Source: Nitrospirales bacterium
GTDB lineage: Bacteria; Nitrospirota; Nitrospiria; Nitrospirales; UBA8639
Reading direction: 5' to 3'
Assembly: GCA_021604105.1 (NCBI GenBank)
Contig: BQIW01000014.1
Span: 1 to 62,335 of the forward strand
DNA length: 62,335 bases
A program made the position numbers and the translations under genes. Position 1 is the first letter of the stretch. Each line of letters starts with the position of its first letter. Under the pieces are notes generated by a model. It searched no databases and was not told where the DNA came from. It saw only the letters and a list, made by a program, of their open reading frames with translations. This document shows positions 54,731 to 62,335 of this stretch, in pieces.

Positions 54731-55845
54731 TGAAAGTCATGCATGTGGTCCCATCATTTGGGTTTGGAGGTATGGAGAAGGTGCTGTGCTCTATTATTAA
54801 TGGTCTTCCATCAATGTACCAACATGAAATTTTAGCTTTGGATAACAGGATTAGTGCTAACAAATGGATAAAGAACCCTAATGTCAAAATTCTTTCTTTT
54901 TGTAAACCCAAAAAAAACATAAAATTTTTCGTGGCCCTTTACAAAGTATTAAAAATATCGAAACCCGATATTTTGATGACGTATAACTGGGGCGCCACCG
55001 ATGCCGTATGGTTGGGACGATTGGTCGGGATTTCAAACATTTTTCATAATGAACATGGCTTCAACGTGGATGAAGCTGGTAGGACACAATGGAAACGTAA
55101 TGCTGTTCGTTTTGTGGTGTATCGTCTTGCCAGACGAGTTATTGTTGTATCAAGGGAACTCAAAGAAATGATGCAGTGTTCGTTTTATCTGAATGGAAAC
55201 CATGTGGTATTTATTCCCAATGGGCTGGATTTCTCCATTTATTCTCCTGATTTTAATGTGAGGCAAAAGATACGCACAAATCTTGGTATCCGGGATTGTG
55301 ACACATTGGTCGGATTTATTGGTCGTTTGGATGCTGTTAAAAATTTGCCTTTAATGCTCAAGGCTTTTGTGGCGTGTATAAGAAAAGACCCTACATTTAA
55401 GCTATTAATTGTCGGAGAGGGTTCGGAAAGGTCTCACGTTGAGGCCATTTGTCGTGATGAAAGTATTGTCCAGCACGTCCTGTTGATAGGTCATAATGAC
55501 GATGTTCTGCCTTATCTTCGAGCATTAGATATCTTTCTCTTGACCTCTTTGCGCGAACAAATGCCCATGAGTTTACTTGAGGCAATGGCAGTAGGAGTCC
55601 CGATTGTTGCGAGTGCTGTTGGTGAGATCCCCAATATGGTTGAGGACGGAAAGGAAGGATTTCTTTGTCAGCCGGATGATTCAGCACAGGAATGGGCAAC
55701 ACGCTTACTTTTGCTCGCAGATCCACAACGACAACAAGTAATGAGCCGAGCTGCTAGGCGGAAGGTGGTTAAGCGTTTTGAATTGCGGGCCATGCTTTCA
55801 GCATATCAAAAGCTTTTTTTACACTCCGAAAGAGCCGTTCAATGA
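54730..55845 (+). CDS. Glycosyltransferase family 4, TIGR03088-like; 3' end replaced by IS sequence
   Basis: This 371-residue GT-B enzyme has MKVMHVVPSFGFGGMEKVL, a family-typical start of TIGR03088-like XrtA glycosyltransferases. A donor domain GFIGRLDAVKNL, LLIVGEGSER, the EX7E-like region REQMPMSLLEAMAVGVPIV and RFELRAMLSAYQKLF follow. The last residues LHSERAVQ are the antisense reading of an IS3 orfB fragment at 55816-55886, so the native C-terminus was probably lost. Most of the catalytic domain remains, so it may still work. The insertion site of the next IS lies 28 nt after the stop. Confidence 0.85.
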   Translation: MKVMHVVPSFGFGGMEKVLCSIINGLPSMYQHEILALDNRISANKWIKNPNVKILSFCKPKKNIKFFVALYKVLKISKPDILMTYNWGATDAVWLGRLVGISNIFHNEHGFNVDEAGRTQWKRNAVRFVVYRLARRVIVVSRELKEMMQCSFYLNGNHVVFIPNGLDFSIYSPDFNVRQKIRTNLGIRDCDTLVGFIGRLDAVKNLPLMLKAFVACIRKDPTFKLLIVGEGSERSHVEAICRDESIVQHVLLIGHNDDVLPYLRALDIFLLTSLREQMPMSLLEAMAVGVPIVASAVGEIPNMVEDGKEGFLCQPDDSAQEWATRLLLLADPQRQQVMSRAARRKVVKRFELRAMLSAYQKLFLHSERAVQ

Positions 55846-55886
55846 GTCCATTTTGTTGGGGCATGTAGGGAGTGACCTCCTCCCAT
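55816..55886 (-). pseudogene. IS3-family orfB fragment (antisense to the glycosyltransferase 3' end)
   Basis: On the minus strand this stretch reads EVTPYMPQQNGLIERLFRSVKK. This matches the region around the third catalytic residue (E in GLIER) of IS3-family OrfB transposases. Only about 22 codons remain. Its plus strand supplies the last codons of the GT4 gene, and a second IS3 element was inserted at its left edge. It is therefore an older, disrupted IS copy. Confidence 0.65.
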
Positions 55887-55954
55887 AAAACTGGACCAGC
55901 GAGAACTGGAAATGTTTGCTAATCTGCAGTCCTCCAACCGAGGAGGGTCAAGCC

Positions 55955-56221
55955 ATGAAGAAGAGCAAATTTTCAGAGGGGCAGATTGTCACGGCGTTGC
56001 GGCAGGTGGATGCTGGCGCGCCGATCCCTGAAGTCACCCGGTCGCTGGGCATCAGCGAAGCGACCTACTATGTGTGGCGAAAAAAGTATGGGCAGATGGC
56101 CGTGGCTGAGATCCGGCGGTTGCGGCTGCTGGAGGAGGAAAACCGCAAACTCAAGCAATTCGTCGCCGATCTGACCTTGGATAAGGTGATTCTACAAGAG
56201 GTGCTGACAAAAAAGCCCTGA
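55955..56221 (+). CDS. IS3-family OrfA transposase
   Basis: This 88-residue protein starts MKKSKFSEGQIVTAL with a helix-turn-helix DNA-binding domain (SLGISEATYYVWRKKYG) and ends in a leucine-zipper-like stretch RRLRLLEEENRKLKQFVADL. GAGGAGG upstream and the ATG at 55955 fit. It is usually translated alone as a repressor and, by -1 frameshifting at the A_AAA_AAG at 56209-56215, as an OrfAB fusion. Because the downstream OrfB is broken, any fusion would be non-functional. Confidence 0.85.
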   Translation: MKKSKFSEGQIVTALRQVDAGAPIPEVTRSLGISEATYYVWRKKYGQMAVAEIRRLRLLEEENRKLKQFVADLTLDKVILQEVLTKKP

Positions 56222-57081
56222 AGCCCCCGCGCAAGCGTACCCTGGTGCGAGCCGTCAGCGGGCAGTTCCCCATTGGGGTGCGCCGGGCCTGTGGGCTGTT
56301 ACAGCTCAATCGTGCCTCGTGGTATTACTGATCGCACCGCCAGGATGATACCGGGCTACGGAGACGGTTACGGGAATTGGCTCAAGCCCGTCCCCGATTC
56401 GGGTATCTCCGTCTGCATGTCCTACTGCGACGAGAGGGCTGGGTCATCAACCGGAAGCGTGTCCATCGGCTCTATCGGGAAGAAGGCCTGATCGTGTGGC
56501 TCACGCACCGCCGGAAACGAGCGAGTCATCTGCGGCTCACGCCACCCTGCCCGTGCCAGGGGAATGAGCGGTGGAGTATGGATTTTGTGGCTGACACGTT
56601 ACTGGATGGGCGGCGGTTTCGCGCGCTCACCGTCGTGGATAACTGGAGTCGGCACAGTTCATTAATTGAGGTCGATTTCACCATGACGGGCACCAAGGTC
56701 GTTACGGCCTTGGAACGTGTGGGGAAACGGAGTGGATATCCGCAAATGATTACGGTGGATAATGGGACAGAATTCACGTCGAAGGCATTGGATGCCTGGG
56801 CCTTTGCGCATGGGGTCAAACTCGATTTCATTCGGCCAGGTAAACCTGTGGAGAATGCGGTGATTAGGAGTTTCAATGGACGCTTTCGGGACGAATGTCT
56901 CAATGCCAATGTGTTCATCTCCCTGCACGATGCCCGACAGAAGATTGAAGCGTGGCGAATGGACTACAATGAACATCGGCCGCATGGGTCACTGGGGAAT
57001 CTCACGCCTCAGGAGTTTGTCGAACATGCGGCTCAAACCGGGCTGCAGAAGGCATCGAATTTCCATCATGGCGCGGTCTAG
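56209..57081 (+). pseudogene. IS3-family OrfB transposase, inactivated
   Basis: In the -1 frame after the slippery site, OrfB reads KKALKPPRKR, RRACGLLQLNRASWYY and then a TGA at 56329-56331, where the family has a codon in a run of basic residues. It continues with RFGYLRLHVLL, SMDFVAD (first D) and MITVDNGTEF (second D). At exactly 35 residues after the second D, where DDE transposases have Glu (ESFNG), this copy has Arg (RSFNG). So both a premature stop and a lost catalytic residue make it dead. Confidence 0.85.
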
Positions 57082-57337
57082 TTTTCGGGGAGGTCTCAAC
57101 GCCGCCCTATGTTCTGGTTAAGAACTGTCCCGAAAGGGGGCCAACGTCAGAGGCCAGAAAGCTTTACTTTTCCGCTGTCAAGGTATTAGGGAAGCTTACA
57201 GTTTGGCAGAGGATGACGTAAGTCAAGACAAACGATGAATCCACCCTGCAACTGGTCAAGAAGAGGGGGGAAATTATTAACAGAACCAAGCCAGCTCAGG
57301 CAGGATTTCCAGGCCATTGGCTGAGAGGTAGGTGCAA

Positions 57338-58369
57338 TTAAAGCATTCCCTGCAATACATCAATATTTCTATGCACCTTTTTAAGAAGCGTGTATTTTCG
57401 GTAAATACCGGATAGCGTCGAGTGCCCATCAATACATGCGGTAATTTCGTTCAGTCGCCATTGGAGGCATGAGAGGATAAAGTAGCTCTTTTCATATAAA
57501 GTTACAGGCTTCCATAGTAAATCTATGAGGCTTTGAATCAATTGGGGAGAATATCTCCAATTTTCCCGGCATTGGGTCAACATATACCGTAGGCGAAATT
57601 GATCGCTAAAATAAGGGCCGATTCCAAGATCCTCATAGTCTAGAACTCCAATTTTTCCGTCATGGAAAAAAATGTTTCCTGGAGAAAAATCTCCATGAAC
57701 AACTACAGATGTTCCAAACTTCACCAATGAATTTTGAACTCCATTTTGTGACTCAAGTTCAAACTTTCCAATAACATTCTGAATTCTTGATGCCGTTGAT
57801 GGCGAGTAAAGGGTTAGGCTAGGTAACTTCCTCCTAATTCTCTCGAGAATAGTAGTATGGTCATGTTTGTATAACGGGATGCATTTTTGTTCTATCAAAT
57901 TCCGAGTCTCTTCTTGCCATAAGGCTAGCCATCTTGGCACATTAAGAAAACCTGCATGCAACTCTTTGTACTTCTCTGCCGAAGCCGTCATCCTTCTAGT
58001 AGACAACCTTAAAAGATCAGCGCAGGAATTACCTCCAAGTGGAGACGTCACAATGATATGTCTGTCGGGATCAGAATATAGAAGAGAGGGGGCAAGAACC
58101 TCTGCATGTCGCGAAGCAATATCTACTATATGTTTAATTCCCATCAACTCACGTGTAAAGTGATGAGTATTGTTACAGAATTTAACGAAATATGAGGAAT
58201 CGGATTCACATGGCTCTTTGCGAGCTATTCTCCATACATAATTGCGACCGACCAATTTTGCACTAAAATTCCTGTTTGATGGAGATTGAAATGGTAAGCG
58301 ATATTGTTGTGAGCATTTTTTTTCCCAAAGAAGATCCAAAAATTCCACAAAAAGCCCAAAATTGTTCAT
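57338..58369 (-). CDS. APH-like phosphotransferase (kinase fold)
   Basis: This 343-residue protein on the minus strand has the kinase Brenner motif HGDFSPGN and a metal-binding LDYEDLG, with N-terminal lysine and glutamate regions as in aminoglycoside-phosphotransferase/choline-kinase-like enzymes. These families phosphorylate antibiotics, sugars, choline or other small alcohols. It is AT-richer than the EPS genes and lies between decayed IS elements on both sides, so it may be cargo brought by transposition. EPS or lipid-sugar phosphorylation is possible but unproven. It is the only intact gene in the IS-rich region and the first on the minus strand. Confidence 0.75.
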   Translation of the reverse strand: MNNFGLFVEFLDLLWEKKCSQQYRLPFQSPSNRNFSAKLVGRNYVWRIARKEPCESDSSYFVKFCNNTHHFTRELMGIKHIVDIASRHAEVLAPSLLYSDPDRHIIVTSPLGGNSCADLLRLSTRRMTASAEKYKELHAGFLNVPRWLALWQEETRNLIEQKCIPLYKHDHTTILERIRRKLPSLTLYSPSTASRIQNVIGKFELESQNGVQNSLVKFGTSVVVHGDFSPGNIFFHDGKIGVLDYEDLGIGPYFSDQFRLRYMLTQCRENWRYSPQLIQSLIDLLWKPVTLYEKSYFILSCLQWRLNEITACIDGHSTLSGIYRKYTLLKKVHRNIDVLQGML

Positions 58370-58462
58370 AAAAATTTCTCTGATTTTTATTTATTCCAGA
58401 CTTCCTTTTAAAACTAGGGCGAAACGTAACAAAAATAAATTTTCAAGAACCATTTAAATAGC

Positions 58463-58680
58463 TTCTAGTTCGATGGTTAAGTCGGTGTTGGATCTCCTTC
58501 AGGTACATCGGAAAATGATACTTTGAGACACCGAGATAGTGATACAAATATACTTGGCATTAATCCAGAATCCTTTGATCCCATTGATATGGTCTTGCCC
58601 TCGGCTGCGGCTCGCAAATATTTTGAATGGTTGAACGGAATGTTGTTTACCATACCGTTTCTAGGACTGATGCCCTCAAA
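58463..58680 (-). pseudogene. Degenerate IS1595-family (ISXO2-like) transposase C-terminus
   Basis: On the minus strand and with frameshifts this gives NIPFNHSKYL, DHINGIKGFWINAKYI, and GVSKYHFPMYLKEIQHRLNHR. This corresponds to the conserved end of ISXO2/IS1595 DDE-type transposases (NHSK, NHIEGFW, a K..F.L.LKE..FR.NHR). Only the last part of the gene remains. It directly abuts the IS3 remnant to its right. No inverted repeat was found. Confidence 0.7.
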
Positions 58681-59828
58681 AGACATCGGTGTAATAGACC
58701 AAACCTTTGCGCGTCTTGGCCTTGATATGCAGCATGAGTTTCTCTGCACTGACGGACTCCACCACTTTGGTATACACGTGCTTTCCCCGCTTCAGATCGA
58801 CCACGTTCCGATAGTCGTGCAGATAGATGTCTTCGTATTTAACCGTGCTCCATAGTCGTTGCTTAAAGCTGTTATCAATAACGCGGCCTCGTCCCATCAT
58901 ACTGATCTGAACCTCAGCCGCTTCGAGCCAACACCTGAACTGACAGCCCTGCTCACTATAGAAAAATCGACGAACAACCTCGGGTGAATGCCTGCTCTAG
59001 CGCATACAGACAGAAGGTCGTGTCTGAGTGTGCGACATCATCTACGTTAAGACATAGCGGCTATACCAACTCAGCATGTTCATTAGAAAGATAAAGGCCC
59101 GGTGCATGAGAATATACATCACTGGTGGACCACACCTAGTTCGGCCGATCAATCCATCAGACCCCTCATTAAATAAGGCTAGATGGCGTGAGCCTGATGC
59201 GGACGGCGCGCGTGGGGACCAGGAGCCACTCCTTCAAAGCCCACCTGCCGGATGAGGCGCTGAACACGCTTTCGATTCACCTCAATAGCCGACGCCATTC
59301 AGATAGACAGCCATCTGCCGTAAAAGGGCGTTCGAGTATCTCGCTAATCAATGTGTCGCATGAGCTCCAGGGTGTCTGCGATTTCCTCAACAGGGTGGTA
59401 GTACGAATTGGCTCGTCCAAGGTTCAGTCACTCACATGGCCGTCGAATTTTCAGCCGCAGATTTCCTGATACAATCCACTGCCGTCTGACGTCAATCGCT
59501 CCCGGCAGTTTTTTTCAGTCCAACTCCATCTTCAAGCGATCGACTTTTTCGTACAGTCTCGCTTGAATGCGGACTCTTGGTTGCCCTTCTCACGAGTGCC
59601 GGCAAAAAGTTCGGGTGGTCTCTCTTGCACTTGCCGATTCCATTGGCTGATCTGCGTCGGATGCACCTGATTCTGCCTGGCCAACTCATTGACGGATTTC
59701 AGCCCATTCGAGGTTTAAAAAGCCAACGTGGCTTTAAACCACTGTACCTAACCCGTTTTTTCATCGCATTCCCCTTTCAAGCTACAGCCCAATCTTACTA
59801 AACGTGTGGTCTGAATTTTTTGGGTCCA
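58681..59828 (-). pseudogene. Degenerate IS3-family insertion sequence
   Basis: The right end at 59823-59828 starts TGGACC on the minus strand. It is followed by an OrfA that reads MKKRVRYSGLK, frameshifts, then SVNELARQNQVHPTQISQW and ERPPELFAGTREKGN. Near the left end, OrfB C-terminus GRGRVIDNSFKQRLWSTVKY and DIYLHDY is seen. The middle is heavily mutated and no reading frame is intact. The left end runs into the IS1595 remnant, so the original left inverted repeat is lost or buried. Confidence 0.75.
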
Positions 59829-60209
59829 CTATAATCACATAATACACGTTCTGCCAGGCATTTAGTTGTTGCTGAGAGTCCAGTAAGAATAAGAGAAGTG
59901 GACCCTCATTTTTTTTAGGCCTGAAAAGTAAGAATTTTTCCTGCTTATCGGCTGACTTTTTTGTGGCAGAATTTGCAAAAGCCACTGCATCGGGGTTCCG
60001 GCGAATCAACGTTTGGCGGCGTTCAGTAGTATAAAAAGGAAAACGCAAAAGCTTATATTCAGCATTTTTTGTCCAAGGATTGTGGGCACTGTTTCCACGT
60101 GTTAAAAAACGGATCCGTTATCCACACTAATTCACTTGGGAGCATCGAGCTCACCTGAATTTTGCCTAATAGGAAAATATGAAAGGCATTTTTTTTATAA
60201 CTTTCGGGT
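59829..60209. other. Gap after IS remnants
   Basis: No supported gene. Reading frames here (60059-60373 minus and others) lack recognisable families. The stretch is the 3' region of the secreted propeller gene. Confidence 0.35.
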
Positions 60210-61472
60210 TCAGGGTATAATGCGTAGTTCCAAATTTTTGGGCTGTGCTGGTGGTGTTGTGTCAGTATTTGTGGTGCTAAGATTGAGCTTATACACATGG
60301 ATAATAAGGGGGCTACTCCCGCGGTCATGTGAAATGAAAATACGTTGCGTGGAAGGATCATATGTACCCCCACTGATCGGACTGTCTCCTTCAGTTTGGA
60401 AGGGCAATGTGAATTGCCAAGTCTGATAGGGATTTATCTCCCACGGTGATTTGTTCCCTTCCTTCACCTTTAGTAAATCTAGAGCATCATATGCCCAGAT
60501 TTGGTTCACGTACGGATAAGCATGATTACCTTTGTTAGTAGACGTAGGATCGTTGCATTCCCCGCCTGTCCCTCCTGTCCCATAACACCATGCTCCTGTG
60601 CCGTGCCTTCCGAGAAATAATAAGCTTCTACTGTTTTTGGGAAACACTATGGCACTGATCTTTGTTGTCCCATTGAAGTGGGGGCTGGTTGAACTCCACT
60701 CAGCAAGGGGGTGAGAAGAGGGGTAATATACAAGTGGAGCTGCAGGTACAGGGGATTGTTGCCCTAATTTAGCTGGATCGAAGACAAAAGCTGCAGGCCC
60801 ATACGACGTTCTACTTATAATTGAAAGACAGCAATTACCGGTAATTGCAGGACCACCGAAGGACGTTTGCCATTCGGTTGGGATAGGAGTCATATACCCC
60901 GAAACATAGCCTGTCTTTTCAGTTCCTACCTTATACATACCTTGAGCATCACCCTGTTTCGAGAGATCCTGGGAGGAGGAAAAATGGGAAAGTGTTTGAT
61001 CGCCGCTAGCATCATAGTATGAGTAGGCTGTGCCATAGAGCTTATTGTTAACTGCCAGCAAGCCACCCACTTTAATAGTTCCACTATCCACAGTGAACAT
61101 CTTGCCATCGGATGCATCAGCGAAGGGTTGAAGGACTGTGGCCGTTGGGAGATTTCCTTCTTGTGAAGTTACTATAGGGTTGGGAATGCTTACTTCTGCT
61201 ACCATTTGTTGGTGATCGTGACCGGTGATGAACAGAGAGTTGTTTAGCGGATTGAATGCTAAAGCATTTTTTACGCCATATGTGAAACTGGAACCTCCAA
61301 AGGTACCTTTTGGCATTTGAAATGCCCCCTGGTAGCTCAGATTATTTTGATGGAGTAAGGGGGCTGATTGTGGTTCAGCTGCATTGACGGAGAATCCATT
61401 AATTCCCCAGAGGAAAATGGAGAAAAGCAAGAAAATAGATTTCATAGACCTACGAAAAATATGCGTATTCAT
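60210..61472 (-). CDS. Secreted beta-propeller-like protein with Fn3-like tail
   Basis: This protein of about 420 residues has a signal peptide (SIFLLFSIFLWGINGFSVNAA). Beta strands in blade-like repeats follow, such as NALAFNPLNNSLFITGHDHQQ, IWAYDALDLLKV and GGTYDPSTQRIFISHDRG. No catalytic motif is evident. It ends DTTPPAQPKNLELRIIP, like the first strand of a fibronectin type III domain. The protein encoded at 28004-29083 ends in a similar way. It may be a cell-surface or EPS-bound protein. The ATG at 61472 has GGGAGG 15 nt upstream; a longer in-frame TTG start exists. A terminator was not recognised. Confidence 0.6.
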   Translation of the reverse strand: MNTHIFRRSMKSIFLLFSIFLWGINGFSVNAAEPQSAPLLHQNNLSYQGAFQMPKGTFGGSSFTYGVKNALAFNPLNNSLFITGHDHQQMVAEVSIPNPIVTSQEGNLPTATVLQPFADASDGKMFTVDSGTIKVGGLLAVNNKLYGTAYSYYDASGDQTLSHFSSSQDLSKQGDAQGMYKVGTEKTGYVSGYMTPIPTEWQTSFGGPAITGNCCLSIISRTSYGPAAFVFDPAKLGQQSPVPAAPLVYYPSSHPLAEWSSTSPHFNGTTKISAIVFPKNSRSLLFLGRHGTGAWCYGTGGTGGECNDPTSTNKGNHAYPYVNQIWAYDALDLLKVKEGNKSPWEINPYQTWQFTLPFQTEGDSPISGGTYDPSTQRIFISHDRGSSPLIIHVYKLNLSTTNTDTTPPAQPKNLELRIIP

Positions 61473-61481
61473 TTTATTCAA

Positions 61482-62107
61482 TTAACCTCCCAATCAAAAA
61501 TTCATGCTTAACGATAAACTCAAATTCTATGACCTTAATATTCTTTGGGAATAAACTTACCTCCAGCCCTCAAGTAACTCAGACCATGCCATAATTATGG
61601 AAAGTCATTATGTGGATGTAAAAATGGATTTTTCGTTCCCTGTAAGAATGTTGAAGTTTTAATTTGTCTGAAAATGAGTTTTCAGGTCTTTTAATTTCGA
61701 GTACCTGCACCTTGTTGATCTACCCCGGAGCATCTGACATGGTTTCAAGCGGTTTTCTGCAAAAGAGTGAGGAATGTGGATAAAATAGGAAATCACCTAA
61801 ACTACACTAATGCAACTACTTAATCTGCTAATTTTTAACCGTCACTCGTCATTAGTTCGGTCAGATTAAGGTATTCTTGAGTAGCTGTTAAAAAACTTTG
61901 TCAGCCAGTGTGAAGGGTTTGGTAAACAGTTAAAAGATGGTGGCACCCACGACCACCCTTCCCACCGCATTGCTTACTATCCCATCAAGTTCGGATCTAG
62001 TATCGGTTAGGGAATCCCCATGGGATATATCATGATCGGCGTCACCTAACTTCCTCCGAAAATTCATTTCATTGCTGTGCCACTGGTAGTTCATGGGATA
62101 ATCCGCC
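61482..62107. other. Gap upstream of the secreted protein gene
   Basis: No gene is recognised. The stretch holds the promoter region of the 60210-61472 gene (read leftward) and the 3' flank of the partial gene at the window end. Confidence 0.35.
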
Positions 62108-62335
62108 CTAGGGTTTGACAAAGACGGTATACATGCTGCAACAACCACCGCTAGCATTGCCCCCGAGGGTAATGGTCCCGGCGGGGAAAGATCTCACAAA
62201 CAGGCGGAGGGTCGTATCCGACGTCACCAGATTGGCGCCGGTATCCGTGAAGGTGTTCAACCACGAGGGATTTGTGATGCGCACGTCATGGGCGACATAT
62301 ACGGATACCGGTTGATTGACTGTAAAGCTGAGGAA
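62108..62335 (-). CDS. C-terminal part of a secreted protein with a surface/EPS-type beta domain (partial)
   Basis: The last 75 codons of a minus-strand gene that starts beyond the window read SFTVNQPVSVYVAHDVRI, TNPSWLNTFTDTGANL, LFVRSFPAGTITLGGNA and MYTVFVKP before a TAG. I recognise the pattern, but not the exact family, of C-terminal beta domains that follow fibronectin-like or LamG-like parts in large secreted proteins. The strong frame and absence of stops support a real gene. Its start and domains lie outside the window. Confidence 0.65.
   Translation of the reverse strand, partial: FLSFTVNQPVSVYVAHDVRITNPSWLNTFTDTGANLVTSDTTLRLFVRSFPAGTITLGGNASGGCCSMYTVFVKP

Larger units (their letters stand above)
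55873..57098 (+). mobile_element. IS3-family insertion sequence, decayed
   Basis: About 1226 bp with imperfect inverted ends: left TGACCTCCTCCCATAAAACT, right (reverse complement) TGAGACCTCCCCGAAAACT. The element has OrfA, an A_AAA_AAG slippery heptamer at 56209-56215 for -1 frameshifting, and OrfB. OrfB has an internal stop at 56329-56331 and has lost the catalytic Glu. No target-site duplication was seen. It inserted next to the older IS3 fragment that ends the GT4 gene. Confidence 0.85.

Noticed and set aside
1-62335. CRISPR array or rRNA operon
   Set aside because: No regularly spaced repeats and no rRNA-like sequence was seen on either strand.

Overview
The window looks like one large exopolysaccharide (EPS) synthesis, modification and export locus from a diderm (Gram-negative) bacterium. 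It has Wza-type export proteins, an outer-membrane beta-barrel and a lipoprotein signal. About ten genes resemble families that travel with the XrtA/PEP-CTERM (exosortase A) system: Wzz/kinase, EpsB-type sugar transferase, DUF3473 deacetylase, EpsL-like barrel, AsnB-type amidotransferase, O-ligase, FemAB, and two glycosyltransferases of the TIGR03087/TIGR03088 type. No exosortase and no PEP-CTERM substrate is visible. This gene style fits Nitrospirota or EPS-rich Proteobacteria; the taxonomic guess is inference and low confidence.

Layout. (1) 1-2958 is the right end of an AT-rich genomic island: a uracil-DNA-glycosylase-like protein, a small unknown protein and an EVE/MrcB_N/HNH modification-dependent restriction enzyme. 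It ends at a 45-nt 3' half of a tRNA-Arg(CCT), a typical integrase attachment scar. (2) 3467-11466 is the EPS core: two tandem Wza-like proteins, a Wzc-like co-polymerase/kinase, an initiating sugar-phosphate transferase, a deacetylase and an outer-membrane barrel. (3) 11827-24236 is a mostly overlapping gene train: glycosyltransferases, a GlpD-like oxidoreductase, a methyltransferase, an epimerase, an acyl-activation module (hexapeptide acyltransferase, AMP ligase, acyl carrier protein), a NodB deacetylase, a first flippase and a GNAT protein. (4) 25349-29083 holds a methyltransferase, a PRMT-like (protein arginine methyltransferase) protein and a secreted beta-propeller protein. (5) 30353-44557 is a second gene train: two ArnC-like GT2 enzymes (one without its DxD motif), a CysE-like acetyltransferase, several GT4 enzymes, a methyltransferase, a YetA/PcRGLX-like protein, two Gfo/Idh/MocA oxidoreductases and an asparagine-synthase-like amidotransferase. 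(6) 45475-55845 holds the O-ligase/polymerase, a GT39-like enzyme, a GT2, FemAB, a second flippase and two GT4 enzymes. (7) 55816-59828 is a graveyard of insertion sequences (IS3, IS1595) around one minus-strand phosphotransferase. (8) 60210-62335 carries secreted proteins on the minus strand.

How the genes could work together: the EpsB-like transferase loads the first sugar onto the lipid carrier, the many GT2/GT4 enzymes extend the repeat unit, and the methyltransferases, acyl module, amidotransferase, acetyltransferases and deacetylases decorate it. One of two flippases moves it across the inner membrane, the O-ligase/polymerase joins units, and the Wzc-like and Wza-like proteins with the beta-barrel control length and export. 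Two flippases, two FemAB/GNAT-type proteins and several IS scars suggest that the locus was assembled from more than one cluster. The best candidates for undescribed biology are the acyl-carrier decoration module, the PRMT-like protein, the GT2 pair with one DxD-less member, and the YetA-like protein without a signal peptide.
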